A DNA stretch of 11,278 bases from a bacterium (GTDB lineage Bacteria; Fidelibacterota; UBA2242): positions 1 to 11,278 of the forward strand of contig JAHIOG010000328.1 of assembly GCA_018895675.1 (NCBI GenBank), read 5' to 3'. The notes below the pieces were generated by a model, which was not told the origin of the DNA, searched no databases, and saw only the letters and a list, made by a program, of their open reading frames with translations. The stretch's first letter is position 1. Each line of letters begins with the position of its first letter. Shown piece after piece: positions 1 to 7,423 of the stretch. Both the position numbers and the translations under genes were made by a program.

Positions 1-83
1 CATCCGAGCAAAAGAATTCCAAAAGCGAGCAGTAGAAATTGAATTCTGCTGCCCAAAATGCTCCGCTGCTTTCTTGATTTCAT
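1..83 (-). CDS. N-terminal fragment of an exported protein, probable lipoprotein (cut by window edge)
   Basis: An ATG at 83-81 opens a frame that runs off the window. Its 27 complete codons read as a classic export signal: a basic n-region (MKSRKQRS, with R13 further on) and a hydrophobic core ending FLLLAFGILLLG. The next codon begins with TG, so residue 28 is Cys or Trp; Cys would complete a lipobox (LLLGC). It follows the hydrolase gene by 34 bases in the same direction and so probably belongs to the operon. No good Shine-Dalgarno site precedes the ATG. An in-frame TTG six codons upstream, behind a weak GAGTGG, is an alternative start that would still give a signal-like N terminus. Function cannot be told from this fragment. 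In this setting another surface glycan enzyme or binding lipoprotein is plausible, but a single-span membrane anchor cannot be excluded. Confidence 0.55.
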   Translation of the reverse strand, partial: MKSRKQRSILGSRIQFLLLAFGILLLG

Positions 84-117
84 TAGAAAAAGATGTTTCA
101 ATAGCCACTCATCGTAC

Positions 118-2547
118 TTATTTGGTCAACAACATCTTACCTGACTGAAAATGATCTCCGTACCCGATTCTGTACAGATAAATACCACTGGCGCATAAAT
201 TACCCATTTCATCCCGACCATTCCAGTAGATTTCATAGTTTCCAACCGTCGGAGTTTCTATCTGCAGATTCTTGACCAGCTGGCCATTGAGATTATAGAT
301 AAACGCCTCCACTTTTTGCTGCTTTGGCACTTCAAACCGGATTTTTGTCCCGGGATTAAAGGGATTCGGATAATTACCACAGAGTGTAAATTGCTTCGGG
401 AGAACGTCAGTCTCGGGAGAAATAGCCGTCGTGGTATCGGTGACAAAACCGATGGCATCAAGCATGGACTGGATTTCGGGATTGGCCATAAAATTTTCCC
501 AGAGCAGTCCGCTACGATAGTTTTCGATCATAACAACAATCGGTCCCTGATCGATAGCGATATATGATCCGGCAACCCAATCCTGGGATTGATTGAATGC
601 ATCCTTGAATCCCAATGGTCCAACTATATCTTCACCCAATACCCGGTAAAAATGCTTTAGTACCTGCATGGATTCAGTCGGCGTATAGGGAAATGCCGAA
701 AGCGCCGCGGTCGGTGTAATTGTACCATTATCACGATCAGAAGTGGGTTCATGAGCCATATATCCAACAAATGGATCATCGCTGGCGGTCAATCCCCAAC
801 AATCTTCGCTGTACCCTGTGTAACTCCCCGGATTATCAATGCACCAGGCTCGGTTGATCAGGCTGATATTACGATTATTTATGTAATAATTGGTATGACT
901 ATCCTTGATCCCTCGAGGGTCAAATCCAAGAAAAGAATAGTGCGTAAAAAACAACGGACCACCCCGATCCCAGCCCACGTATTGCGGAATTCCATAAAAA
1001 CTTTTACCGTTTTCGTAATAGGGCTGACCAGCCCAACCATCCTCGTACAAGCTGGCTGGAACCGGATGTGTGGGAGATGCTATCGCCAATAAATATACAA
1101 TCATGCACTCGTTGAACCCATATATCGGCATGTTCATTTCCCAGCCGTAATTTGGCGACCAGTGCCAATATACCATATTACTGGTTGTCGTGCGGCGGTA
1201 CCAATCCCATTCGATGGATTCCCAGAGTTCGGTTGCCACTGCTCGAATTTGGGTTTCATCGCTATTGTCCAAATTAAAATACTGGCGGACCGTTAACAAT
1301 CCTTCTGCGACATAAGCCGTTTCTACAATATCCCCGCCGTCATCTTTCGGGCTAAAAGGAATTGCCGCTCCAGTTGAACCGTTTAGCCAGTGCGACCAGG
1401 CACCGTGAAAACGGTCAGCACCTTTCAGGAAAGTCAGCATTTTTAAAACATGAGCGGCGCCTTCCTCACGGGTGATAAACCCCCGTTCAATGGCAACTGG
1501 GATTGTCATCATGCCCATGCCAGAGCCACCGGAAGTCACTGTTTCTGGATCACCGGGATAGCGTTCCCGCGATAAACCGGAAACCGGGTGAGCATAGTTC
1601 CAGAAAAAACGAAAAGTGCTTTCCTGAACCATATCCAGTAAGCCTTCATCATCCAGTGCGGCGGTTGTAGCTGACACTTGTTCCGACTGACCGGATTCAT
1701 TATAACTCATATCAACAGCCATGACTTTATAATTGTAGCTGCGATCGACGAGACCATGATAATCGGAGTACACTGCCAAATCCTTCGTCGCTGCCCCGAT
1801 TTTCTGGAAAGCACCGCCCGGCGCCGCCCGGTAAATATTATAACCGCCTAAGTCTTCATCGCCCACCGGGTCCCATTCGATCACGACATGTTTTTCATAG
1901 CCCGATGCAGCTACATTTTCAGGGATAGCCGGCGGAGTCGTGTCTGAACTTTGTCCGGAAACCATACGAATTTCATCCAGGTACATTGTATGCGCTTCGG
2001 CGTCAGCCACATCCTGTCCGTAAAATATCGTTTTAATTCGGGTCAGGTCAGCGTTGCCAAAGTTATCCTTAAACGGTTGCAGCGGAATAAGAACATTATA
2101 CCACTCATTAGCCGGAATATCCCCGATATAGTCCGACATCTTGATTTTGTCAGTCTTCTGATTGGATAAATCTTCCAAATACAGCAGCGGCAAATTCACC
2201 GAGGCAATCAGGGTATCGGAATAAACATAAAAAGAGAGCGTGTCCTTCTGATTAATATCTCTCCCCGGCCAGCCAATTCCGGCGACCGCAATACCCCAGT
2301 CACCGCCGCTATTGGACGTCCAGCTTAATTTCAGACTGTTTTGCCCCTGAAAATAGTAATCCGTAGAAACGGGAAACTTTTCACCATCCTTATACCGTTC
2401 CAGTTGACTCGGTGCATTTACATACCCCCAGCTGGGATCATAAGAATCGTTAGATGGACTTTCATCGAAAAATATAAAATCGTTGGTCTGCGCCCATAGT
2501 ATCGTAAATAATGATAAAAGTATCGTCATTATGAGTAGCTTCTTCAT
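118..2547 (-). CDS. Secreted glycoamylase-family (GH144-like) glucanase with CBM-like, FN3 and type IX sorting domains
   Basis: Predicted 809-residue extracellular glycoside hydrolase. The ATG at 2547 is preferred over an in-frame ATG 13 codons upstream: it starts a clean signal peptide (MKKLLIMTILLSLFTILWA, cleavage before QTND), has a GGGGGA ribosome site 6 bases away, and avoids overlap with the previous gene. Domains in order: a beta-sandwich resembling carbohydrate-binding modules, about 23-196 (ending MYLDEIRMV); fibronectin type III, about 204-295 (TPPAIPENV... GGYNIYR); an (alpha/alpha)6 glycoamylase domain (Pfam PF10091 type), about 300-705; and a C-terminal FlgD-like type IX sorting domain, about 717-809, with NYPNPFNPGTKI and a final MLLTK. 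Catalytic-domain landmarks are TFRFFW (311-316), GGSG (340-343), WSHWLNG (384-390), the acidic DIVETA (406-411) and CWGLTASDD (583-591). Characterised relatives in GH144 are endo-beta-1,2-glucanases or sophorose-releasing enzymes. Family level is confident; GH144 assignment and substrate are inferred. It follows the related lipoprotein gene by 22 bases. Confidence 0.85.
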   Translation of the reverse strand: MKKLLIMTILLSLFTILWAQTNDFIFFDESPSNDSYDPSWGYVNAPSQLERYKDGEKFPVSTDYYFQGQNSLKLSWTSNSGGDWGIAVAGIGWPGRDINQKDTLSFYVYSDTLIASVNLPLLYLEDLSNQKTDKIKMSDYIGDIPANEWYNVLIPLQPFKDNFGNADLTRIKTIFYGQDVADAEAHTMYLDEIRMVSGQSSDTTPPAIPENVAASGYEKHVVIEWDPVGDEDLGGYNIYRAAPGGAFQKIGAATKDLAVYSDYHGLVDRSYNYKVMAVDMSYNESGQSEQVSATTAALDDEGLLDMVQESTFRFFWNYAHPVSGLSRERYPGDPETVTSGGSGMGMMTIPVAIERGFITREEGAAHVLKMLTFLKGADRFHGAWSHWLNGSTGAAIPFSPKDDGGDIVETAYVAEGLLTVRQYFNLDNSDETQIRAVATELWESIEWDWYRRTTTSNMVYWHWSPNYGWEMNMPIYGFNECMIVYLLAIASPTHPVPASLYEDGWAGQPYYENGKSFYGIPQYVGWDRGGPLFFTHYSFLGFDPRGIKDSHTNYYINNRNISLINRAWCIDNPGSYTGYSEDCWGLTASDDPFVGYMAHEPTSDRDNGTITPTAALSAFPYTPTESMQVLKHFYRVLGEDIVGPLGFKDAFNQSQDWVAGSYIAIDQGPIVVMIENYRSGLLWENFMANPEIQSMLDAIGFVTDTTTAISPETDVLPKQFTLCGNYPNPFNPGTKIRFEVPKQQKVEAFIYNLNGQLVKNLQIETPTVGNYEIYWNGRDEMGNLCASGIYLYRIGYGDHFQSGKMLLTK

Positions 2548-2553
2548 GGCTTT

Positions 2554-2559
2554 TCCCCC
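2554..2559 (-). promoter_or_regulatory. Ribosome binding site deciding the start of the secreted hydrolase
   Basis: On the minus strand GGGGGA lies 6 bases before the ATG at 2547. It supports this start over the in-frame ATG at 2586, which lies inside the end of the previous gene and would put 13 extra residues ahead of the signal peptide. Confidence 0.6.
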
Positions 2560-2569
2560 GAATTTAAGG

Positions 2570-3970
2570 TTATCTGTAAAATTCATCTTCAGTTAAAAGA
2601 TTTTTAATTTTCTCAAAACCGGTCAGGCGCTCGAAACGTCTTGCCATTTTATTGTCATTTAAATGATTATTTAGGGTAACCATAATCATGCCCTGGTTCA
2701 GCGCCAAGTAAGCCCTTCCTATCTCGTCGGTTTTAGGATCAAGTGAATCATAAAATCCATATTCACCATATATCGGAAATTTTGCTAACATTGTTTTCAG
2801 ATTCTGAACTACCGATTGTGGATTATAGGACACCGCTAAAATTGATGCGTGGGGAGAAACAACCAAAGGCAAATATCCATCTACTTTCGCCCCGATATCC
2901 GGGACACCAAATTCCCCATACCCGCCAGTTGGAATTGATGATGGCGACATACCCCAGACCGGGTAACCTATTTCATTCAGGGCAAAATCGATATGCGCTT
3001 CGACGGCTCGTCGATTGTTTTCGCCAATTCCTAAAGGCGCTAATTCCCTTTCATTGATCAGCAGTCCCGGCATGAGAAATTCAAATAGAGCGCCACCCCA
3101 GGATGGAACGATCTTTAAATCTTTATATTGATAATAACCGTTAAAATAGCGAATTCCGGATTGCTCTTTCCAGTTTCCTTGAGGTTTCTGTTCCTGCTCG
3201 TAATTTACAGGCAAAGTTCGTTCCTGGTAATACCAAAACTTCGGCTGAATTTTGCCCTGAATCATACCCCAATACAAACATATCCGGCTTTCCGAACAAA
3301 GCAACCCGTAATGATAGGGCGAATAACATTCCTGTTCAGCATCGTATCCCAGGTAAAAATGATGCAAAGAATCATCGTACAGCCAGCTAAAATCCGCCTG
3401 GTCGATCATTATATTGCAGGTTTGGGCCAAATCGGGAAAGGTCACTGCGACAATTCCCAGGGAACTGTAGAGCCATCCGGCATCTACGGTTGATATATAG
3501 CGGCGTGATTCTTTCAATGATTTCAGATCATACCAATTGTATAAAAAGCCGTTATATTTAGGAAGACGCTTCAGACTTGTTAAAACGTGACGGATATTAT
3601 CTTCAGCTGTAATGGGATCAATAAATCCGAAATCCATGGCTGAGATTGTCGAAAGCATTTGTAAACCAATATTGGTTATAGAGGTATAATCGGCTACTTC
3701 ATCGGGTTTAAGCCAGACTTTATCAACGACAAGCCCGCTTTTTTGATCAACGGCATCCCGGAAATATTTCCAGGTGTCACCGGCAATCGCCCGCAGGAAT
3801 TCTTCAGGTTCCGAAGAATCGGGCGATTCTTTATGAATTTGGGTCGGAAACCCTTTTAAATCCTGTGATGTGAATTTCTTTCGCGATAAGGTAGAATTAC
3901 AGCCGATTATCACCGTCGAAATCAGGATCAGCATTCCGAAAAGGATGCTCCTGGCTCTGGAATTCCCCAT
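2570..3970 (-). CDS. Lipoprotein with glycoamylase-like domain related to the central domain of cyclic beta-1,2-glucan synthase
   Basis: Predicted 466-residue lipoprotein. The ATG at 3970 is chosen because the longer frame would begin at a TTG (4012) inside the GH94 gene. From the ATG, a basic start and hydrophobic core lead to the lipobox VIIGC, with Cys24 as the likely lipidated residue. The rest is one (alpha/alpha)6-type domain. Landmarks are TWKYF with SGLV (about 66-80), YNGFLYNWYD (139-148), STVDAGW (160-166), SWGGALFEFLMP (290-301), YPVWGMS (336-342), VSPHASILA (371-379) and ALNQGMIMVTLNNH (423-436). These match the middle region of NdvB/Cgs cyclic glucan synthases (YNWYDT, STVDSGN, WSGTMFEYLMP, VVAPYASALA), the part annotated as glycoamylase/DUF3131 and, for the cyclisation domain, GH189. 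It may hydrolyse or transglycosylate beta-1,2-glucans on the membrane surface, or only bind them. It starts 17 bases after the GH94 stop. No type IX sorting domain is present, so it is anchored differently from its neighbour. Confidence 0.8.
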   Translation of the reverse strand: MGNSRARSILFGMLILISTVIIGCNSTLSRKKFTSQDLKGFPTQIHKESPDSSEPEEFLRAIAGDTWKYFRDAVDQKSGLVVDKVWLKPDEVADYTSITNIGLQMLSTISAMDFGFIDPITAEDNIRHVLTSLKRLPKYNGFLYNWYDLKSLKESRRYISTVDAGWLYSSLGIVAVTFPDLAQTCNIMIDQADFSWLYDDSLHHFYLGYDAEQECYSPYHYGLLCSESRICLYWGMIQGKIQPKFWYYQERTLPVNYEQEQKPQGNWKEQSGIRYFNGYYQYKDLKIVPSWGGALFEFLMPGLLINERELAPLGIGENNRRAVEAHIDFALNEIGYPVWGMSPSSIPTGGYGEFGVPDIGAKVDGYLPLVVSPHASILAVSYNPQSVVQNLKTMLAKFPIYGEYGFYDSLDPKTDEIGRAYLALNQGMIMVTLNNHLNDNKMARRFERLTGFEKIKNLLTEDEFYR

Positions 3971-3979
3971 GGTTGTAAT

Positions 3980-3985
3980 CTTCCC
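3980..3985 (-). promoter_or_regulatory. Ribosome binding site of the lipoprotein gene, next to the GH94 stop
   Basis: GGGAAG on the minus strand sits 9 bases before the ATG at 3970 and directly after the GH94 stop codon TGA (3990-3988). It supports the ATG rather than the upstream TTG start, and suggests coupled translation. Confidence 0.5.
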
Positions 3986-3987
3986 GA

Positions 3988-6360
3988 TCAAAGAATAACT
4001 TCCACCCGGCAAATTTCACGATCTACCGGTGGAATAATATTACCGGAAATTTCCTTGCTGTCGACGATCAGGTGCTTTGTTTCACCAGCCTTTCCGGATT
4101 CATTTTTTATGACGATTTCATAGGTCGTATCTCTGAAAAGCCGTTTTACAGTATAGGATTTCCATTCTACGGGAATATGCGGGTCAATCATGAGTCCTTC
4201 CCGAACAGGTCGAATACCGAGAATCCATTCTAGCGTGCATTTCTGCAGCCAGGCCGCCGACCCGGTGTACCAGGTCCAACCTCCCCGTCCATAATTTGGC
4301 GAATCAGGACCATCGATATTGCCGGGAGTCACATAAGGTTCTGCTTTATAGCGATCTGGGTCCTGACCATTAATAATCGGATTGATTCCCACAAATGTGT
4401 CAAAGGCCAGTTCATTTTGATTTAATTTAGCAAACGCCCAGATTGCCCAGGTTGCCGCGTGAGTATAAACACCGCCGTTTTCCCGGACACCGGCAGCATA
4501 GCGGGAAAGATAGCCGATATATTTATCCGGTGCACTGTAGCCGGGATAGAGCAACAGCGGTCCGTTATCTCTCATCAGTCGGCTCTCAACTTCTTTCATC
4601 GCTTTCTGTTGATATCCCGACGGTGCACTATCGGCGATGACACTCCAGGTCTGGGTATTCAGAAAAATTTGCCCTTCCCGGTTTGCGTGACTGCCGATGA
4701 TTTCACCGTTATCTTTGGTAGCCCGAATAAACCACTTGCCGTCCCAGCCAAATTCCAGCAACTTTTTCCGGAGCCGGGCAGCTTCGACGCGATACTGTTT
4801 TGCTTTCAGATCATCCGACATTCGTTCCAATACATCAGCAAAGCGGGTTAAAATATAGTTTAGAAAATGGACAATCCAGAAGGACTCGCCCTTCATCTCA
4901 ATGCCGATGGCGTTTAGGCCGTCATTCCAGTCGCCGCTGCCGATCAATGGCAATCCTCTTGTACTCATTCGTTTTAATGCATAATCAATTGCCTGTGTAC
5001 AATGCTCCAATATCGTACCGCCCTTTGAATCATCATAGTATTTTACATTTTGCAACAGAAAATCGAGGTCGTCTGTCTCTACGAGATAACTCAGTGTCAC
5101 AAAGGGCAGCCATAAAAAATCGTCGGAAAAATTGGAATCTAACCCCGTTTCGGTAATCGGATGCCACCAGTGCAGGACATGACCATCCTTGAATTGATGC
5201 TCAGCATGCAGCCGGATCTGTTGTTCTGTCTGTCTTGGATCGATGGATAAAAAAATCTGACTGTCCTGCAGTTGATCGCGGAAGCCATACGCTCCGCTCT
5301 GTTGATAATAGGCCGTCCGCGCCCAAAGCCGTCCGGCGATGGTCTGGTATTTCAGCCACTTGTTCACTAAAAGGTTGAGTGACTCGTCGGGCGTTTCCAC
5401 TTCCGTCGTGCTGAGAACTTGCTTCCAATACTCCTGCACATTTTTCAACGCGCCATCTACAGATGCAGCATCCCTGTATTTCGCCTGCATGACATCAAGT
5501 TCCGAAAGATCTTGAGCCAGTCCAAGCAAGTAATGAAAGCGCAGGGATTGATTAGCCTTTATTTCCAGATTGATTTTGGTCCCGGCAACGGCATCGTAAA
5601 AGGTCCCTTCCCTCTGTTGCATTGTACAACCATTAATAACAGCAGGAGATTGAGGTGTTCCGAATTGGCCAATAAATGAGTCTTTATCAAATTCATAATC
5701 GGCAATAGGTTCGCTGGCGGTTAGAAACCCTATATACGGGTATTTTGTATTCCAGTGTCCCCGATCTCCAATGGCGATGTCCCAAATGCGTTTCTCCGCC
5801 AAAGCCGCGTTGCGTGTTTGGTCCATCCGGGTATGGATAAACGTTTTGTGAAATTCACGATGATGATCGTTACTGGAACCCAGGCGCCACTCGAAATACG
5901 TATAAATCGAGATGTTTCGATCTTTGCCTGATTTATCCTCGATCCGGATATCCCAGATTTCCAGCGGATCATCCATGGTCACAAAAATGGTCAGGATCGA
6001 ACAGATCTCTTTATATTCCGAAATAAACCGCGTGTACCCAAAACCGTGGATACATTGATATTCATCTAATTCAGTGCGGGTCGGCAGCCAGGCCGGATTC
6101 CAGACCTCACCGCTGTCTTCATCTTTAAAGTAAAGATATTTGCCCCAGTTATCTTGCACCAAATCCTGGTGCCAGCAATTCAGACGGTTGAATTCCGAAT
6201 GATCCAGCCAGCTGAAACCGCCGCCGGTCTGGGAAATCGTCAGACCATAGCGGCTGTTCGAAATGACATTTATCCATGGTTTCGGAGTCCTTGGGGTTTT
6301 GATGACATACTCGTTTCCATCTTCTGAAAAATAACCGTATTTCGTTTCAAACTTCTTCAT
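3988..6360 (-). CDS. GH94 glycoside phosphorylase (cellobiose/chitobiose phosphorylase-like, former GT36)
   Basis: A 790-residue cytoplasmic enzyme (no signal peptide) expected to split a beta-linked disaccharide or oligosaccharide with phosphate, releasing alpha-glucose 1-phosphate. The N-terminal beta-sandwich carries GYFSEDGNEYVI (9-20), PWINVISN (28-35) and TGGGFS (45-50). The (alpha/alpha)6 catalytic domain has GFRDQLQDS (359-367), GSGDWNDGLN (474-483, including the DWND aspartates that hold the catalytic acid in the family), KGESFW (490-495), RENGGVYTHAATW (626-638) and WYTGSAAW (697-704), then GIRPVREGLMIDPHIP (715-730). R360, H634, T699 and G700 fall where cellobiose phosphorylases bind phosphate, so phosphorolysis rather than hydrolysis is likely. 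The length fits cellobiose, chitobiose or cellobionate phosphorylases; 1,2-beta-oligoglucan phosphorylases are usually longer (about 1100 residues). GDWNDG is closer to chitobiose phosphorylase and NdvB than to the ADWNDC of classic cellobiose phosphorylases. Specificity is open. The start ATG lies 20 bases after the PorV-like gene. Confidence 0.93.
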   Translation of the reverse strand: MKKFETKYGYFSEDGNEYVIKTPRTPKPWINVISNSRYGLTISQTGGGFSWLDHSEFNRLNCWHQDLVQDNWGKYLYFKDEDSGEVWNPAWLPTRTELDEYQCIHGFGYTRFISEYKEICSILTIFVTMDDPLEIWDIRIEDKSGKDRNISIYTYFEWRLGSSNDHHREFHKTFIHTRMDQTRNAALAEKRIWDIAIGDRGHWNTKYPYIGFLTASEPIADYEFDKDSFIGQFGTPQSPAVINGCTMQQREGTFYDAVAGTKINLEIKANQSLRFHYLLGLAQDLSELDVMQAKYRDAASVDGALKNVQEYWKQVLSTTEVETPDESLNLLVNKWLKYQTIAGRLWARTAYYQQSGAYGFRDQLQDSQIFLSIDPRQTEQQIRLHAEHQFKDGHVLHWWHPITETGLDSNFSDDFLWLPFVTLSYLVETDDLDFLLQNVKYYDDSKGGTILEHCTQAIDYALKRMSTRGLPLIGSGDWNDGLNAIGIEMKGESFWIVHFLNYILTRFADVLERMSDDLKAKQYRVEAARLRKKLLEFGWDGKWFIRATKDNGEIIGSHANREGQIFLNTQTWSVIADSAPSGYQQKAMKEVESRLMRDNGPLLLYPGYSAPDKYIGYLSRYAAGVRENGGVYTHAATWAIWAFAKLNQNELAFDTFVGINPIINGQDPDRYKAEPYVTPGNIDGPDSPNYGRGGWTWYTGSAAWLQKCTLEWILGIRPVREGLMIDPHIPVEWKSYTVKRLFRDTTYEIVIKNESGKAGETKHLIVDSKEISGNIIPPVDREICRVEVIL

Positions 6361-6371
6361 ATTTTCTGAAA

Positions 6372-6380
6372 ATCACCTTC
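6372..6380 (-). promoter_or_regulatory. Ribosome binding site of the GH94 gene
   Basis: Minus-strand GAAGGTGAT begins directly after the PorV-like stop codon and resembles the anti-Shine-Dalgarno complement. The spacing to the ATG at 6360 is rather long (11 bases after GAT), so the exact pairing register is uncertain. Confidence 0.45.
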
Positions 6381-7412
6381 TTAAAATTCAATTTCAATAT
6401 CTACACGCTGCACGGCCTGCAATCGACCAAAATCGGCATAACCGTAATTCATGATCAAGTAAGAGTTTATTAATTTGTATCGGAGACCGGCGCCCAAGGT
6501 AAGTCCTTGCTCGGCGTTTTGCTGAAACAACGCCTGGTAACCGGTCCTTAAGAAGAGCATGCGATTCAATCCCCACTCAAGTCCGAGATTTACCTGTTCG
6601 TTATTGTCGTTGGGATGAATAGCATCGATCTCAGCCACTAAATCGCCGATGGGAAATTCCGGCAGATTCAAAGCAACACCAATTCGAAAAATGAGCGGCA
6701 GGTCCCAGCTGCTGGTTTCATAATAGGCCGGCAGGTATTCATTATCACCGAATTCATCGGGATTCTGATCATGATAAATCCGCAAATCCTTACCAGTATA
6801 TTGCATTTTATCACCAAAATTGGAAATCGAAGCACCGATCAGCAAACGGTTATCATCAGTCCGGTAATGACTCCCGAAATCAATGGCAAAACTGGCGGCT
6901 TTACAGTGCCAGATGTTCTGACTTATATATTTTCCATGGAAGCCTATACTGAAATAATTGGTTAACTGCTTAGCGTAGGCAATCCCCACCGCCAGATCGC
7001 CGGCAGTGAACTGCTCGCCGGTGCCGTCGGGTCGTTCCACGGTTCGTACATCCATCTTACCCATTGAAAGGGAATTAAACGTGAACCCCAAAGTTCCGAA
7101 TTTCCCCAGTGGCATGGCAAGCCCGGTAAAAGCTACTTCCGTATCCAGAAACCAGTCCGTATATGCAGCCAGTACTTTAGTGGACCGGAAACCGGCGATA
7201 ACCGAGGGATTCCAGTAAAGAGCCGACGCATCATTGACGGACGCGACACCAGCGCCCCCCATTCCCATACTGCGGGCGCCTATTCCGATCTTGAGAAACT
7301 GTGCCGATGTCGTCCCAACTTTGGAAATTCCGGCAGCCACCGGAATGGTTATTAAAATCATCACCAGTAATATGGCTGAGATATGGATCATTTTATAAGT
7401 TTTGCTATTCAT
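6381..7412 (-). CDS. PorV/PorQ-family outer-membrane barrel protein
   Basis: A 343-residue outer-membrane beta-barrel protein. The N terminus is a signal peptide (hydrophobic stretch about 11-27, cleavage near VAA/GIS). Next comes the family hallmark at 35-70: TSAQFLKIGIGARSMGMGG, then an AGVASVNDAS segment and YWNPS, as in PorV, PorQ and UPF0164 proteins. Alternating amphipathic strands follow, and the chain ends in a C-terminal aromatic (VDIEIEF), typical of barrels recognised by the BAM machinery. In Bacteroidota PorV carries type IX cargo from the translocon to the attachment complex. Many FCB genomes hold extra copies beside genes for sorted surface proteins, as here, where it follows a 1098-residue sorted protein by 8 bases. 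A dedicated shuttle or anchor for that protein is a reasonable inference, but a FadL-like transport role is an alternative. Confidence 0.85.
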   Translation of the reverse strand: MNSKTYKMIHISAILLVMILITIPVAAGISKVGTTSAQFLKIGIGARSMGMGGAGVASVNDASALYWNPSVIAGFRSTKVLAAYTDWFLDTEVAFTGLAMPLGKFGTLGFTFNSLSMGKMDVRTVERPDGTGEQFTAGDLAVGIAYAKQLTNYFSIGFHGKYISQNIWHCKAASFAIDFGSHYRTDDNRLLIGASISNFGDKMQYTGKDLRIYHDQNPDEFGDNEYLPAYYETSSWDLPLIFRIGVALNLPEFPIGDLVAEIDAIHPNDNNEQVNLGLEWGLNRMLFLRTGYQALFQQNAEQGLTLGAGLRYKLINSYLIMNYGYADFGRLQAVQRVDIEIEF

Positions 7413-7418
7413 GCCTGT

Positions 7419-7423
7419 TCCTA
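7419..7423 (-). promoter_or_regulatory. Ribosome binding site sharing the upstream stop codon
   Basis: TAGGA on the minus strand includes the TAG stop codon (7423-7421) of the 1098-residue protein and lies 6 bases before the PorV-like ATG. A terminating ribosome would therefore sit on the next gene's initiation site. Confidence 0.6.

Noticed and set aside
84..117. Possible terminator or promoter between the hydrolase and the next gene
   Set aside because: The 34-base gap shows no hairpin followed by a T-run and no convincing -35/-10 pair.
2548..2586. Longer N terminus for the secreted hydrolase
   Set aside because: The extra 13 residues precede a complete signal peptide and would overlap the previous gene; the internal ATG has a better ribosome site.
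3971..4012. Longer N terminus for the lipoprotein, starting within the GH94 gene
   Set aside because: It would need a TTG start and put 14 residues ahead of a well-formed lipoprotein signal; the ATG at 3970 has a ribosome site.
118..6360. A split cyclic beta-1,2-glucan synthase operon (biosynthesis rather than breakdown)
   Set aside because: No GT84 synthase or polytopic membrane protein is visible, the GH94 enzyme is cytoplasmic while the other two are exported, and a TonB receptor leads the operon; breakdown fits better, though synthesis is not excluded by sequence alone.
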